DNA of 64,000 nucleotides from Mesorhizobium sp. M1D.F.Ca.ET.043.01.1.1 (GCF_003952385.1 NZ_CP034444.1:1054001-1118000), one strand, 5' to 3'. Positions 40,968-49,942 are shown, counted from the first letter of the stretch. The notes: generated by a model not told the origin, from the sequence alone. A program made the numbers and translations.

Positions 40968-42932
40968 ATGTTCGGCAAGATCCTGATCGCCAATCGCGGC
41001 GAGATCGCCTGTCGCGTCATCCGCACCGCGCGCAAGCTCGGCGTGCGTACCGTAGCGATCTACTCGGATGCCGACGCCCGCGCCCTGCATGTCGAGATGG
41101 CCGACGAGGCGGTGCATATCGGCCCCTCGCCCGTCGGCGAGAGCTATCTGCGCGGCGACCGGATCATTGCCGCGGCGCTTGCCACCGGCGCCGAGGCGAT
41201 CCATCCCGGCTACGGCTTCCTGTCGGAAAACCCCGATTTCGTCGACCAGGTGACGGCGGCCGGGCTCGTCTTCATCGGCCCCTCCGCCGCCTCGATCCGC
41301 GCCATGGGGCTGAAGGACGCCGCCAAACGGCTGATGGAAAAGGCAGGCGTTCCGGTGGTGCCCGGCTATCACGGCGAGGCGCAGGAGATCGTGCTTCTTG
41401 CCTCCAAGGCGCGCGAGATCGGCTATCCCGTGCTGATCAAGGCGCGTGCCGGCGGCGGCGGCAAGGGCATGCGGCGCGTCGACCATCCGGACGATTTCTC
41501 CGAGGCGCTGTCAGGTGCGCGGCGCGAGGCCAAGGCCGCCTTCGGCGACGACCGCGTGCTGGTCGAAAAATATGTCGACAAGCCGCGCCACATCGAAGTT
41601 CAGGTGTTCGGCGACAATTTCGGCAACGCCGTGCATCTTTACGAGCGCGACTGCTCGGCGCAGCGCCGCCACCAGAAGGTGATCGAGGAGGCGCCCGCCC
41701 CCGGCATGACGCCGGCGCTGCGCAAGGCGATGACGGAGGCCGCGGTCAAGGCGGCCAAGGCAATCAACTACTCGGGCGCCGGCACCATCGAGTTCATCGT
41801 CGACGCTTCCGCAGGTCTCAAGCCGGACCGCTTCTGGTTCATGGAGATGAACACGCGGCTGCAGGTCGAGCACCCCGTCACCGAAATGGTCACCGGCGTC
41901 GATCTGGTCGAATGGCAATTGCGCGTCGCTTCGGGTGAGAAATTGCCGAAGACGCAGGGTGAGATCGCGCTTGCCGGACATGCCTTCGAGGCGCGCGTCT
42001 ACGCCGAGGACGCGGCCAAGGGATTCCTGCCGGCGACGGGCACGCTGCATCACCTGAAGTTTCCAGACGTCCCGCCGGAGGGCGCCGCCATGCGCATCGA
42101 AACCGGCGTGCGGGCCGGCGACGCGATCTCGCCCTTCTACGACCCGATGATCGCCAAGCTGGTGGTGCACGGCAAAGACAGGACCACGGCGCTTGCAGCA
42201 TTGCGCGATGCGCTCGCCCGGACCGAAGTTGCCGGCTCGACGGTCAACACCGCCTTCCTCGCGGCGCTTGTCGAGGACGCCGATTTCACGGCGGGCGATG
42301 TCGACACCGGCCTGATCAGCCGACATCAGGAGACCCTGATCGCCCTGCCCGCGCCGAGCGATGAAGCCATCGCCGCGGCGGCGCTGGCGGCGACCGACGC
42401 AGGGGCGCCGGGTCCGGCCGCCGATCCGTGGTCCACGCTTCTCGGCTATTCGCATTTCCACACGCTCGCGCGCCGCACCAGGCTGCGTTTCGGCGAAGAG
42501 AACATACTGGCGCGGGTCTCGGCACGGCCGGACGGCCGCTTCCAGGTGGCGCTTGAGGCGCCGCATGACGCGATCAACGCGCATGACCTCAGGACCTTGC
42601 CGCGTGCCGCGCGCTGGCCGGGCCATGTCACCGTGTTCGAAGGCGCGATCGGCTACACATTCGCGGTGCCGGATCCGCTCTCCAAGGCGGACGAGGCCGC
42701 GGCCGCCACGGGCAGCCTGCGCGCGCCAATGCCGGGGCTGGTCAAGCTGGTGCGCGCGGCGGCGGGCGATGCTGTGTTCAAGGGCCAGCCGCTCTTGATC
42801 CTCGAGGCGATGAAGATGGAACACACGATCGCGGCACCCCATGACGGGGTGATCGCCGAGATCGCGGCCGAAGGCGCGCAGGTGAGCGACGGCACGGTGC
42901 TGGTGCGCTTTGTCGAAGAGGCACTGGGCTGA
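40968..42932 (+). CDS. mccA: Methylcrotonyl-CoA carboxylase, alpha (biotin carboxylase) subunit
   Basis: 654 residues. Biotin carboxylase domain (1-450) with KILIANRGEIACRVIRTA, the glycine-rich loop KARAGGGGKGMRRV and MEMNTRLQVEHPVTE. The BT linker domain follows, then a C-terminal biotinyl domain with LEAMKMEH (Lys616 carries biotin). It loads CO2 on biotin with ATP for the beta subunit. GGGAGG precedes the ATG at 40968. A shared hairpin separates it from the convergent livK-type gene. Confidence 0.95.
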   Translation: MFGKILIANRGEIACRVIRTARKLGVRTVAIYSDADARALHVEMADEAVHIGPSPVGESYLRGDRIIAAALATGAEAIHPGYGFLSENPDFVDQVTAAGLVFIGPSAASIRAMGLKDAAKRLMEKAGVPVVPGYHGEAQEIVLLASKAREIGYPVLIKARAGGGGKGMRRVDHPDDFSEALSGARREAKAAFGDDRVLVEKYVDKPRHIEVQVFGDNFGNAVHLYERDCSAQRRHQKVIEEAPAPGMTPALRKAMTEAAVKAAKAINYSGAGTIEFIVDASAGLKPDRFWFMEMNTRLQVEHPVTEMVTGVDLVEWQLRVASGEKLPKTQGEIALAGHAFEARVYAEDAAKGFLPATGTLHHLKFPDVPPEGAAMRIETGVRAGDAISPFYDPMIAKLVVHGKDRTTALAALRDALARTEVAGSTVNTAFLAALVEDADFTAGDVDTGLISRHQETLIALPAPSDEAIAAAALAATDAGAPGPAADPWSTLLGYSHFHTLARRTRLRFGEENILARVSARPDGRFQVALEAPHDAINAHDLRTLPRAARWPGHVTVFEGAIGYTFAVPDPLSKADEAAAATGSLRAPMPGLVKLVRAAAGDAVFKGQPLLILEAMKMEHTIAAPHDGVIAEIAAEGAQVSDGTVLVRFVEEALG

Positions 42933-42959
42933 AAATGGCCGGGACAAGCCCGGCCATTT
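42933..42959. terminator. Bidirectional hairpin between mccA and the livK-type gene
   Basis: Perfect 11-bp stem AAATGGCCGGG / CCCGGCCATTT with a 5-base loop, starting directly after the mccA stop and ending 21 bases before the end of the convergent gene. It can serve both strands; T-runs are only three long. Confidence 0.75.
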
Positions 42960-42980
42960 CCAGTTGCCTGCCAGAACCGA

Positions 42981-44102
42981 TTACGGCTTGATCGGCGCGT
43001 ATTTGCCGTCGTGCCACTGGTTGATGTCGTAGCTGGCGTTCTTCAGGTCGCCCTTCTCGTCGAAGATCACGTCGCCGACGACGGTGCTGATCGGCTGCCC
43101 GTTCTTCAGCGCCTCGGCGACCTTGCCCGGATCGTCGGTGCCGGCGCGCTTGACGCCTTCGGCGACGGCCTGGATCACGGCATAGGAAAACAGCGTGAAG
43201 CCTTCCGGGGTGAAGCCGCCTTCTTTGATCTTGGCCACGGCATCCTTCGCCTCAGGTTTGGCCTGCGGGTCCGAGGGGAAGACGAACATGGTGCCTTCGC
43301 CGGCGGGGCCGGCGATCTGCCAGAATTCCGGCGAGGCGATCGAGTCCGGCATGATCAGCTGGAACTTGACATTCTGCTCGGCCGCCTGGCGCAGGATCAA
43401 GCCGGCCTCCGGATGGTAGCCGCCGAAATAGACGACGTCGGCCTTGAGCTGCTTCAGCTTGGTGACCAAAGCCGAATAGTCCTTCTCGCCGGCGTTGATG
43501 CCTTCGTAGTCGACCTCCTTGAGGCCGCCGGCATTCATGGTCGCCTTGACAGCATCGGCAACGCCCTGGCCGTAGGCGCTCTTGTCGTGCAGGACGACGA
43601 CATTCTTGCCGGCATATTTCTTGGCGATCCATGGACCGATGAAAGCGCCCTGCGCATCGTCACGGGTATAGAGGCGCATGATCGTCGGCCAGCCGGCCTT
43701 GGCCGCAGCGTCGGTCAGTTCCGGATTCGACGAGGCCGGGCTCATCATCAGGGTGCCAGCTTCGGCATAGACGGCGGAAGCCGGAATGCTCGAGCCCGAG
43801 CAGGCATGGCCGTCGACGAACTTGACGCCGTTGGCGACGATGCGGTTGGCGACGGAGACGGCCTGCTTCGGATCGCATTGGTCGTCTTGGATGTCGATCT
43901 TGATCTTGTTGCCGTTGACACCTCCGGCGGCGTTGATGGCATCCGCAGCCGCCTGCGCGCCCTGCTTGAACTGGTCGCCGATGTTGGCGAGCTGGCCGGT
44001 CATCGGGCCGACCACAGAGATTGTGATGTCGTCGGCGAAGGCAACCGATGCGCTCATCATCAGGCCCAATGCGGCCGCGCTCAAAATACCCAATCTTTTC
44101 AT
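42981..44102 (-). CDS. livK: Branched-chain amino acid ABC transporter, periplasmic binding protein
   Basis: 373 residues. Signal peptide MKRLGILSAAALGLMMSASV, then AFADDITISVVGPMTGQLAN, the usual start of LivJ/LivK type I binding proteins. GVKFVDGHACSGSSIPAS and the following loop contact the ligand. A GGAGGAG site lies 9 bases before the ATG at 44102. No permease or ATPase genes are adjacent. Its place against the leucine-degradation genes suggests leucine, isoleucine or valine as ligand, but broader amino-acid binders belong to the same family. Confidence 0.92.
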   Translation of the reverse strand: MKRLGILSAAALGLMMSASVAFADDITISVVGPMTGQLANIGDQFKQGAQAAADAINAAGGVNGNKIKIDIQDDQCDPKQAVSVANRIVANGVKFVDGHACSGSSIPASAVYAEAGTLMMSPASSNPELTDAAAKAGWPTIMRLYTRDDAQGAFIGPWIAKKYAGKNVVVLHDKSAYGQGVADAVKATMNAGGLKEVDYEGINAGEKDYSALVTKLKQLKADVVYFGGYHPEAGLILRQAAEQNVKFQLIMPDSIASPEFWQIAGPAGEGTMFVFPSDPQAKPEAKDAVAKIKEGGFTPEGFTLFSYAVIQAVAEGVKRAGTDDPGKVAEALKNGQPISTVVGDVIFDEKGDLKNASYDINQWHDGKYAPIKP

Positions 44103-44464
44103 GACAATAGAACTCCTCCACTTGCGCGCTGCCGTTCCGGCCACGCTTCTTCCAGAGCCGGGACAATTTCACCCTTCGCCGGACCTGTCGAGAGGACAGC
44201 GGCGCGGATTTTGGTTCATTCCGGTGAGGATTTCTTGGGCCAAGCCGCGATGAAAACGGAAAATGCAAAAGCCGCGCCGGCCTTGTTCCGGCCGGTCGCG
44301 GCTTTCGCTGTCGAGCTTCCCCGGCGCCCCGCGCGCCTGAACCCGCTCGCTTCCCTGTTTGTCGCGCGGCTTAGGTTCGTTGACCCGCCGCGTTCTTGGT
44401 TTTGCTAACCGGCCGTCTTTTCGCGGCCTTGTCCCCTGAAAACTCTTGGCCTCAGGCCGCAAGG
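44103..44464. other. Intergenic region upstream of livK
   Basis: 362 bases without a gene. It holds the livK leader and, at 44268-44305, a 15-bp hairpin with one bulge that likely ends the SEL1-like gene transcript on the minus strand. No other feature is visible. Confidence 0.6.
44268..44305 (-). terminator. Hairpin downstream of the SEL1-like gene
   Basis: AAAGCCGCG / CGCGGCTTT extended by CCGGCC / GGCCGG with one bulged base. On the minus strand it is followed by TTTTGCATTTTCC. It lies 160 bases after the stop codon, so the transcript would have a long 3' part. Confidence 0.55.
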
Positions 44465-44731
44465 TCAGTGCATCGTCATCCATTCGCGCGCTTCGCGCAG
44501 CGCCCTGGCGATATCGGCCTTCGACATCGTGGCCGACAGTTCCGAGCGCAACTGGGCGGCGCGGGTCGAGCCTTTGATCGCGGCGATGTTGAACCATTTA
44601 TGGGCGGCGACGACGTCGGTCTCGCAATCGCGGCCGGTTGCATACATCATGCCCAGTTCGAAGAGAATGTCGGCCTGGGCAGTTGCCCCCATGGCGCCGA
44701 AGCCGGCTTCAAGCATTTCAAAACGTGCCAT
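44465..44731 (-). CDS. Small SEL1/TPR-like repeat protein
   Basis: 88 residues. One SEL1-type repeat (ADILFELGMMYATGRDCETD, then VAAHKWFNIAAIKGSTRAAQ) and a basic-acidic C-terminal helix ending EAREWMTMH. Such one-repeat proteins are conserved in rhizobia and their function is unknown. No signal peptide, so cytoplasmic. It is alone, with divergent AT-rich DNA upstream. Confidence 0.8.
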   Translation of the reverse strand: MARFEMLEAGFGAMGATAQADILFELGMMYATGRDCETDVVAAHKWFNIAAIKGSTRAAQLRSELSATMSKADIARALREAREWMTMH

Positions 44732-45167
44732 CTCAATCCCCTGTCTGGCTCCCGAGAGCTGCCTCCTTCTGTCCCAGTTGTCCCTTGGGGCGGGCCGCTC
44801 TTTCGATGCTTTCGAGGATGACGGCTCGCCTTGAATCCGTCGTTAAATGGCTTGCTTAATTTGAAGAAAACAAAGCTAAAACAAGAAGTAAACGCGAAGA
44901 TTTGTTAAGCATGGAAACCCAGCAATTCAGCCGATTTGCGCAAAATTCGACGAAAATTTCAGATGCCGGAATCAAGACTTCGCTAACCACGGAAACCGAA
45001 GCCTTTTTCGCCACCCGTTCATTTTCGGCGACCCGCGCGGCCAAAATCCTTGCAAGCTTCCGTGGCGGCACCGCTTTCGTTTGGGCGGCGGCTGGATTAG
45101 CTTACGTTTGCGTAAGGGGCGGAGAGGCGGAGCGAGTCCCGCCGCAACCTGTAGGGAGGAGGACAGT
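44732..45167. other. Intergenic region with an AT-rich island
   Basis: 436 bases. Positions about 44840-44990 are markedly AT-rich for this genome and probably hold promoters. A 6-bp-arm palindrome lies at 45101-45116. An open frame at 44902-45207 has poor codon use and no ribosome binding site and is not accepted as a gene. Confidence 0.5.
45101..45116. promoter_or_regulatory. Palindromic operator candidate CTTACG-N4-CGTAAG
   Basis: Perfect 6-bp arms around TTTG, 51 bases before the ATG of the DUF2147 gene. The form is typical of a regulator dyad; the regulator is unknown. Confidence 0.45.
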
Positions 45168-45509
45168 ATGTTTCGAAAAGTTAGCCTGGCCCTGGCGGCC
45201 ACCTTGATCATGGCGGGCGCCGCATGGGCCGACCCGATCGAAGGCAATTGGAAGACGCAGGCCGGCTCGACGGCGGCGATCGCCGGCAGCGGCTCGTTTT
45301 CCATCACGCTCAAGTCCGGCAAATATGCCGGCAAGACGATCGGCTCCTTCAAGGCGGCAGGCGACAACAAGTACACCGGCACCATAACCGACCCGGAAAC
45401 CGACAAGGCCTATTCCGGCAAGGCGACGCTTTCGGGCGCCTCGCTCAAGATGAGCGGCTGCGTGTTTGGCGGCCTGATCTGCAAGAGCCAGACCTGGCAC
45501 AAGCTCTGA
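45168..45509 (+). CDS. DUF2147 secreted protein
   Basis: 113 residues. Signal peptide MFRKVSLALAATLIMAGAAW, cut before DPIEGNWKTQ, and the C-terminal DUF2147 mark SGCVFGGLICKSQTWHKL with two cysteines. A short beta-barrel of unknown function in the periplasm. GGGAGGAGG precedes the ATG, so expression may be high. A strong terminator follows. Confidence 0.88.
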   Translation: MFRKVSLALAATLIMAGAAWADPIEGNWKTQAGSTAAIAGSGSFSITLKSGKYAGKTIGSFKAAGDNKYTGTITDPETDKAYSGKATLSGASLKMSGCVFGGLICKSQTWHKL

Positions 45510-45531
45510 GCGCCGTTCAAATGACGATGTG

Positions 45532-45563
45532 AAAACGGGGCCCGGCGGCCCCGTTTTCTTTTT
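45532..45563 (+). terminator. Intrinsic terminator of the DUF2147 gene
   Basis: Stem AAAACGGGGCC / GGCCCCGTTTT (11 bp, CGGC loop), then CTTTTT, 23 bases after the stop codon. Confidence 0.95.
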
Positions 45564-45710
45564 GGGCGCTGCTTGGGAGCGGGCGGCGGCCAGCAAGGCC
45601 GTTGCAGCGCTTGGCCGGCCTATCAACCAATTTGAACGTCAGATGAATACCGGTCTCAGAACCGGTTCAGAGGCATTCGGGCATTCTCCTCGCCATTGAA
45701 GGAGAGACCA

Positions 45711-45863
45711 ATGCTTGTCCGCCGCTTCACCATCGTCTGCCTGCTGATGAGCTTGTTCGGCATGGCCTTCGCCATCCTGGTGGCCGAAGCCGGCCGCCCG
45801 GCGCGCTCATCGGGAATGGCCGACACCTGCCGGCTGGACTGCATGAACCATTTTGACCGCTGA
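45711..45863 (+). CDS. 50-residue membrane or secreted microprotein
   Basis: MLVRRFTIVCLLMSLFGMAF starts a single hydrophobic helix. After it comes a short polar tail with two cysteines (DTCRLDCMNHFDR). AAGGAGA lies 5 bases before the ATG, which is the main support, since the gene is too short for codon statistics. It is followed 32 bases later by a second small ORF of similar build. Function unknown. An in-frame ATG at 45747 is possible but lacks a site. Confidence 0.6.
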   Translation: MLVRRFTIVCLLMSLFGMAFAILVAEAGRPARSSGMADTCRLDCMNHFDR

Positions 45864-45895
45864 AACGACCAATACTCGAAACCGGAACCACGACC

Positions 45896-46090
45896 ATGAA
45901 CCGCATCGCCGCCTCCACCCTCAAGACCCTTCGGCTCCTGCCGCGGGCGGTGCTCATCCTGATGCTGCTTGCCGCCCCGGTGCTGGCGGTGCCGATGATG
46001 CGCGCCGACACCGGCTCGATCATCGAGGCGCCGACACCGAAGAAGGCTGGCGTCGGCTTCGTGCTGCTGGTCAGCCTGCAGCGCGGCTGA
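45896..46090 (+). CDS. 64-residue small protein with N-terminal membrane segment
   Basis: MNRIAASTLKTLRLLPRAVL, then ILMLLAAPVLAVPMMRA, a basic-hydrophobic start that may be a signal peptide cut after VLA, and a short tail (EAPTPKKAGVGFVLLVSLQR). The ribosome binding site is weak. It follows the 50-residue ORF and precedes amn on the same strand. I cannot assign a family. Confidence 0.45.
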   Translation: MNRIAASTLKTLRLLPRAVLILMLLAAPVLAVPMMRADTGSIIEAPTPKKAGVGFVLLVSLQRG

Positions 46091-46175
46091 CACGGTCTCC
46101 AGAAAAATACATGGCGGGGCCAGCTTCTGGCCCGCCACCCCTCCCAAGCGCTCCTCCAAGTCCCTATATTGGGCC

Positions 46176-47678
46176 ATGGAAAAGCGAATCTATCCCCAAG
46201 CTATCGAATCGGTCGTCATGCCGGAGCCTTTCGGTAGGCAAAGCTTCGACGACGCGAAAAAGGCGGTCGCGGCGCTGGAGATGCTCTACGACCGCAACAC
46301 CAAGTTCCTGCGCGATTCCTTCGCCCAGCTTGCCGCCGGCGGCGACGAGAGCAAGCGCTTCCGGGCCTTCTATCCGCAAATCGGCGTCACCACGACCTCA
46401 TTCACCCAGATCGACTCGCGCCAGGCCTACGGCCATATGCCGACGCCCGGGCATTTCGCCACCACCATCACCCAGCCGAAGCTGTTCGAGAACTATCTCG
46501 TCGAGCAACTTCGACTGATTATGCGCAATCACGGCGTGCAGGTGACAGTGTCGGAATCGACGACGCCGATCCCGCTGCATTTCGCCTTCCTGGAAGGCAC
46601 CTATGTCGACGGGGCGGCGGCGGAGCGCATCAAGCGGCCGATCCGCGACCTGTTCGACGTGCCGGACCTCGACGGCACCGACGACCAGATCGCCAACGGC
46701 ACCTTCGAGGTGGCATTCGGCGAGCCGAGGCCGCTGGCGCCGTTCACCGCGCAGCGCATCGACTATTCGCTGCACCGCATGACGCACTACACGGCGACCA
46801 GCCCGCAGCATTTCCAGAACTTCGTGCTGTTCACCAACTACCAGTTCTACATCGACGAGTTCGTGGCGCGCGCCCGCGACTTGATGGCGAAGGGCGGTGG
46901 CGGCTACACCGAATTCGTCGAGCCGGGCAATGTGGTGACGAAGGCCGGAGCCGCCGTGCCAGGCGAAGGCACGCCGCCTCCGCGCCTGCCGCAAATGCCG
47001 GCCTATCATTTGAAAAAGCCGGGCCATGGCGGCATCACCATGGTCAATATCGGCGTCGGCCCTTCCAACGCCAAGACCATCACCGACCATATCGCGGTGC
47101 TTCGCCCGCATGCCTGGGTGATGCTCGGCCACTGCGCTGGCCTGCGCAACACGCAGGCGCTGGGCGACTATGTGCTGGCCCATGCCTATGTGCGCGAGGA
47201 CCATGTGCTGGACGACGACCTGCCGGTCTGGGTGCCGATCCCGCCGCTGGCGGAAATCCAGGTGGCGCTGCAGGAAGCGGTCGCCGAGGTGACGGGACTT
47301 TCGGGCTATGATCTCAAGCGCATCATGCGCACCGGCACCGTCGCCACCATCGACAACCGCAATTGGGAGCTGCGCGACCAGCGCGGACCCGTGCAGCGCC
47401 TGTCGCAGTCCAGGGCGATCGCGCTCGACATGGAATCGGCGACGATCGCCGCCAACGGCTTCCGTTTCCGCGTGCCTTACGGAACGCTCCTGTGCGTCTC
47501 CGACAAGCCGCTGCATGGCGAGTTGAAGCTGCCCGGCATGGCGACGGAATTCTACAAGCGACAGGTGGCGCAGCATCTCACCATCGGCATCAAGGCGATG
47601 GAGAAGCTCGCCGAAATGCCGATGGAGCGGCTGCATTCGCGCAAGCTGAGAAGTTTTTCCGAAACGGCCTTCCAATAG
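46176..47678 (+). CDS. amn: AMP nucleosidase
   Basis: 500 residues, close to the normal family length of about 480-500. The N-terminal domain has YPQIGVTTTSFTQIDSRQAY and PTPGHFATTITQP. The C-terminal phosphorylase-like domain has VNIGVGPSNAKTITDHIAVL, MLGHCAGLRNTQALGDYVLA and DMESATIAANGFRFRVPYG. It splits AMP into adenine and ribose 5-phosphate and so tunes the AMP pool. It is a single-gene unit here. Confidence 0.95.
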   Translation: MEKRIYPQAIESVVMPEPFGRQSFDDAKKAVAALEMLYDRNTKFLRDSFAQLAAGGDESKRFRAFYPQIGVTTTSFTQIDSRQAYGHMPTPGHFATTITQPKLFENYLVEQLRLIMRNHGVQVTVSESTTPIPLHFAFLEGTYVDGAAAERIKRPIRDLFDVPDLDGTDDQIANGTFEVAFGEPRPLAPFTAQRIDYSLHRMTHYTATSPQHFQNFVLFTNYQFYIDEFVARARDLMAKGGGGYTEFVEPGNVVTKAGAAVPGEGTPPPRLPQMPAYHLKKPGHGGITMVNIGVGPSNAKTITDHIAVLRPHAWVMLGHCAGLRNTQALGDYVLAHAYVREDHVLDDDLPVWVPIPPLAEIQVALQEAVAEVTGLSGYDLKRIMRTGTVATIDNRNWELRDQRGPVQRLSQSRAIALDMESATIAANGFRFRVPYGTLLCVSDKPLHGELKLPGMATEFYKRQVAQHLTIGIKAMEKLAEMPMERLHSRKLRSFSETAFQ

Positions 47679-47806
47679 TGACCGGCCAGGGGCCTGCAGG
47701 GCAATCCGTCGTCTTGCTAGGGCCGCAATTTGGCCGATAAACAGGCCTGAGCGAGATTGTCTCGCTCCAACAAATTGCCGGCGGCATTCGGCAGATCACG
47801 ACTGAG

Positions 47807-48826
47807 ATGGCAACAGGCGGCGCGCGCTTGAAGATGACGGCAGGGGTGGCATTCCTGGTGATGATGGCACTCTCGGCCGCGATGCTGGCCGGGTTCTTCG
47901 GCGCATTGCATCCGGCGCTCGATTCCCTCTCGCATTTTCGCATTCATCTGAGCGTCTTGACGGCGCTGCTGGCGCTCCCGCTGCTGGCCAGCTCCTACCG
48001 GCTTCAGGCGGTCGCGGCTCTGCTCTTCGCCATTGCCAGCCTCGCCACGACAGCGGGCGCGTTGCCCCGGCTGTGGCCGCAGCAGGCGGTCGCCAAGCCG
48101 GCCGACGGGATCGTCTACAGCCTGCTGCAGATGAACCTGCGCTTCGACAATCGGACGCCCAAAAAGGTGCTGTCGCTGATCGGCCGTACCAATCCCGACG
48201 TGATCACGCTCGACGAGGTGTCGGGGATGTGGGCAAGAGAACTTGGCTATATCACCAGCGCCTATCCCTACCGCATCCTTTGCCCCTATCCGAACGGCAT
48301 ATTCGGCGTCGCGCTGCTGTCGCGGCGGCCCTTTGCCGCCGGCACCGCTCCGCATTGCGAGCCGCGCGGTGCGATGGCGACCGGCACGATCGATTTCGGC
48401 GGCACCGGCGTCGACGTCGCCGCGATCCATCTGAGCTGGCCCTGGCCGCGCGAGCAGTATTGGCAGATCGGCGAACTCGCGGAGCCGCTTGCCGCGCTCG
48501 GCGAAACGGCAATCATGGCCGGCGACTGCAACGCCGTGCCGTGGAGCGCGGCGGTGCGTCGCGTCGCCTCGCTCGGCCGGTTGACGGTGATGCCGTCGGC
48601 CGGGCCGACCTGGATCCACAGGAAGCTGCCCGACTTCCTGCGGCGCTTCGCCGGCCTGCCGATCGATCAGGTGTTCAGCAAGGGCGGGGTGACGATCCTG
48701 TCGTCGAGGCGGTTGGAAGACGACGGCTCCGACCATCTGCCGGTGCTGGTCGAGTTCTCGTTGCAGCCCGACGGCCGAAAGCCCGAGGATGAGCACCAGT
48801 CGGCGCTGGCGGCGAACGGCCTTTAG
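47807..48826 (+). CDS. Membrane-anchored EEP-family hydrolase
   Basis: 339 residues. Three N-terminal membrane helices (about 10-95), then an endonuclease/exonuclease/phosphatase domain with LLQMNLRFDN, ITLDEVSGMW (acidic metal site), IMAGDCNAVPWS (GDxN) and DDGSDHLPVLVEF (SDHxP). The fold covers nucleases, sphingomyelinases and phosphatases. With the catalytic part outside the membrane, a lipid or extracellular nucleic acid substrate is likely. The start is not certain; ATG 47834 is also possible. Confidence 0.83.
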   Translation: MATGGARLKMTAGVAFLVMMALSAAMLAGFFGALHPALDSLSHFRIHLSVLTALLALPLLASSYRLQAVAALLFAIASLATTAGALPRLWPQQAVAKPADGIVYSLLQMNLRFDNRTPKKVLSLIGRTNPDVITLDEVSGMWARELGYITSAYPYRILCPYPNGIFGVALLSRRPFAAGTAPHCEPRGAMATGTIDFGGTGVDVAAIHLSWPWPREQYWQIGELAEPLAALGETAIMAGDCNAVPWSAAVRRVASLGRLTVMPSAGPTWIHRKLPDFLRRFAGLPIDQVFSKGGVTILSSRRLEDDGSDHLPVLVEFSLQPDGRKPEDEHQSALAANGL

Positions 48827-48926
48827 GGCGAGCTCGCCGCGCATTTCAAGTCGATGAACACAACACTGCTTGCGCTGCTATCCGAATTTTTCCATGAATC
48901 GAGATGGAACAAGTGGGGGTGGCACC

Positions 48927-49316
48927 ATGGCAGCAAAGAATACAATCAAATGGCTTGGCGTGTCTTCGATGGCGATCTTTCTGCTGGCCTCGATCACACC
49001 ATCGCACGCCGAATCCTTTTCGAGCCTGCAGGCCAGCGGCTACAAGACCAGCAAGCTGACGCGCGGCGCATCAGGGTCGCTGGGCTGGATCGTTTCCAAC
49101 GGTGAGAAAAAGTTCTTCTGCCGGATGCGGGCAGCAATCGCCTATGTCGGCAAGACCGGCATGGTGGGCTTCACCGCTTCAGGCAGGGAAGTCCCTATGA
49201 GCCGGAAAGTGTATGAACAGCGTGTCGGGTTCGATCCTACCGCCCCCCAGCTTTCAGACCTGAAGGCCGGCAGGCCCAATGCCAGGGACGTCGGCAGCTG
49301 CGCTCCTGCGAAATAG
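48927..49316 (+). CDS. Small secreted protein of unknown function
   Basis: 129 residues from the ATG at 48927 after a GGGGGTGG site. Signal peptide KWLGVSSMAIFLLASITPSH, cut before ESFSSLQASG. The mature protein has KKFFCRMRAAIAYVGKTGM and a second cysteine near the C-terminus (VGSCAPAK), enough for one disulfide. I do not recognise a family. Confidence 0.7.
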   Translation: MAAKNTIKWLGVSSMAIFLLASITPSHAESFSSLQASGYKTSKLTRGASGSLGWIVSNGEKKFFCRMRAAIAYVGKTGMVGFTASGREVPMSRKVYEQRVGFDPTAPQLSDLKAGRPNARDVGSCAPAK

Positions 49317-49348
49317 CCTGCGATGCCGGCTGGGAGACGCTTTTCGAC

Positions 49349-49942
49349 CTACCTCCCCATCAACGCCGCGACCAGGTGCTCGACATGGCCGCCATCGCGG
49401 TGCTCCCGGGCATCGAAGGCGTTCTGCCTGGCTTCGTATTCGGCATAGGCCGCCTGGATACGCCGGCGCGCCTCGCGGCGCGTTTCGTAGCAATAGGGAT
49501 CGTCGGCGACCTTGAGGCCGGTGATCGACCGCTCGGTGGCGCGCATCATTTGCCTGGCGATCCGCCCATGGGTTTGCTCATGGGCACGCACGCCGGCGAA
49601 GAACCGGTCCCAGCGCTTCTTCAGCGCCGGTGTGGCCGGCGAAGCGACGCGCGGAAAGGTGTAGAAGAGATGGAGCGTGCCGTTTGCCTGCTTGAGCCGG
49701 CACGAACCCTTGTCCTGGATCACGCCGAGCTCCCAGTCGACCGTGTAGGCGGTCTGGGCAATGGCATGCGTCATGAAGCCGTGCTTGGGACCTTTGCTGT
49801 CCATGGCCTCGACCAGAGCCGCGCCGGAATTGCCGGCAATGTCATAGCTGCGCGTCTGCACCAGCACCCTGGTGCCGGCCGAAGCCTGCGGCGCGTACAG
49901 CGCGCCGATGGCGACAAGGCATGCCAAAACCGCCAAGCGCAT
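49349..49942 (-). CDS. DUF922 secreted zinc-dependent protease
   Basis: 197 residues. Signal peptide MRLAVLACLVAIGALYAPQA, and a metalloprotease motif HEQTH (His121, Glu122, His125) in FFAGVRAHEQTHGRIARQM. One C-x-C-type pair (CRLKQ, YCYET) may form a disulfide. The domain is predicted to be a small gluzincin-like protease; no substrate is known. AGGAGAGAG precedes the ATG at 49942. Confidence 0.86.
   Translation of the reverse strand: MRLAVLACLVAIGALYAPQASAGTRVLVQTRSYDIAGNSGAALVEAMDSKGPKHGFMTHAIAQTAYTVDWELGVIQDKGSCRLKQANGTLHLFYTFPRVASPATPALKKRWDRFFAGVRAHEQTHGRIARQMMRATERSITGLKVADDPYCYETRREARRRIQAAYAEYEARQNAFDAREHRDGGHVEHLVAALMGR

Noticed and set aside
45101..45116. Operator for the leucine genes (LiuR-like)
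   Set aside because: The dyad has a loosely similar form, but it is 9 kb from ivd and I cannot confirm the consensus from memory.
44902..45207. 101-codon ORF before the DUF2147 gene
   Set aside because: Low-complexity translation, no ribosome binding site, overlaps the real DUF2147 start in another frame and crosses the AT-rich promoter zone.
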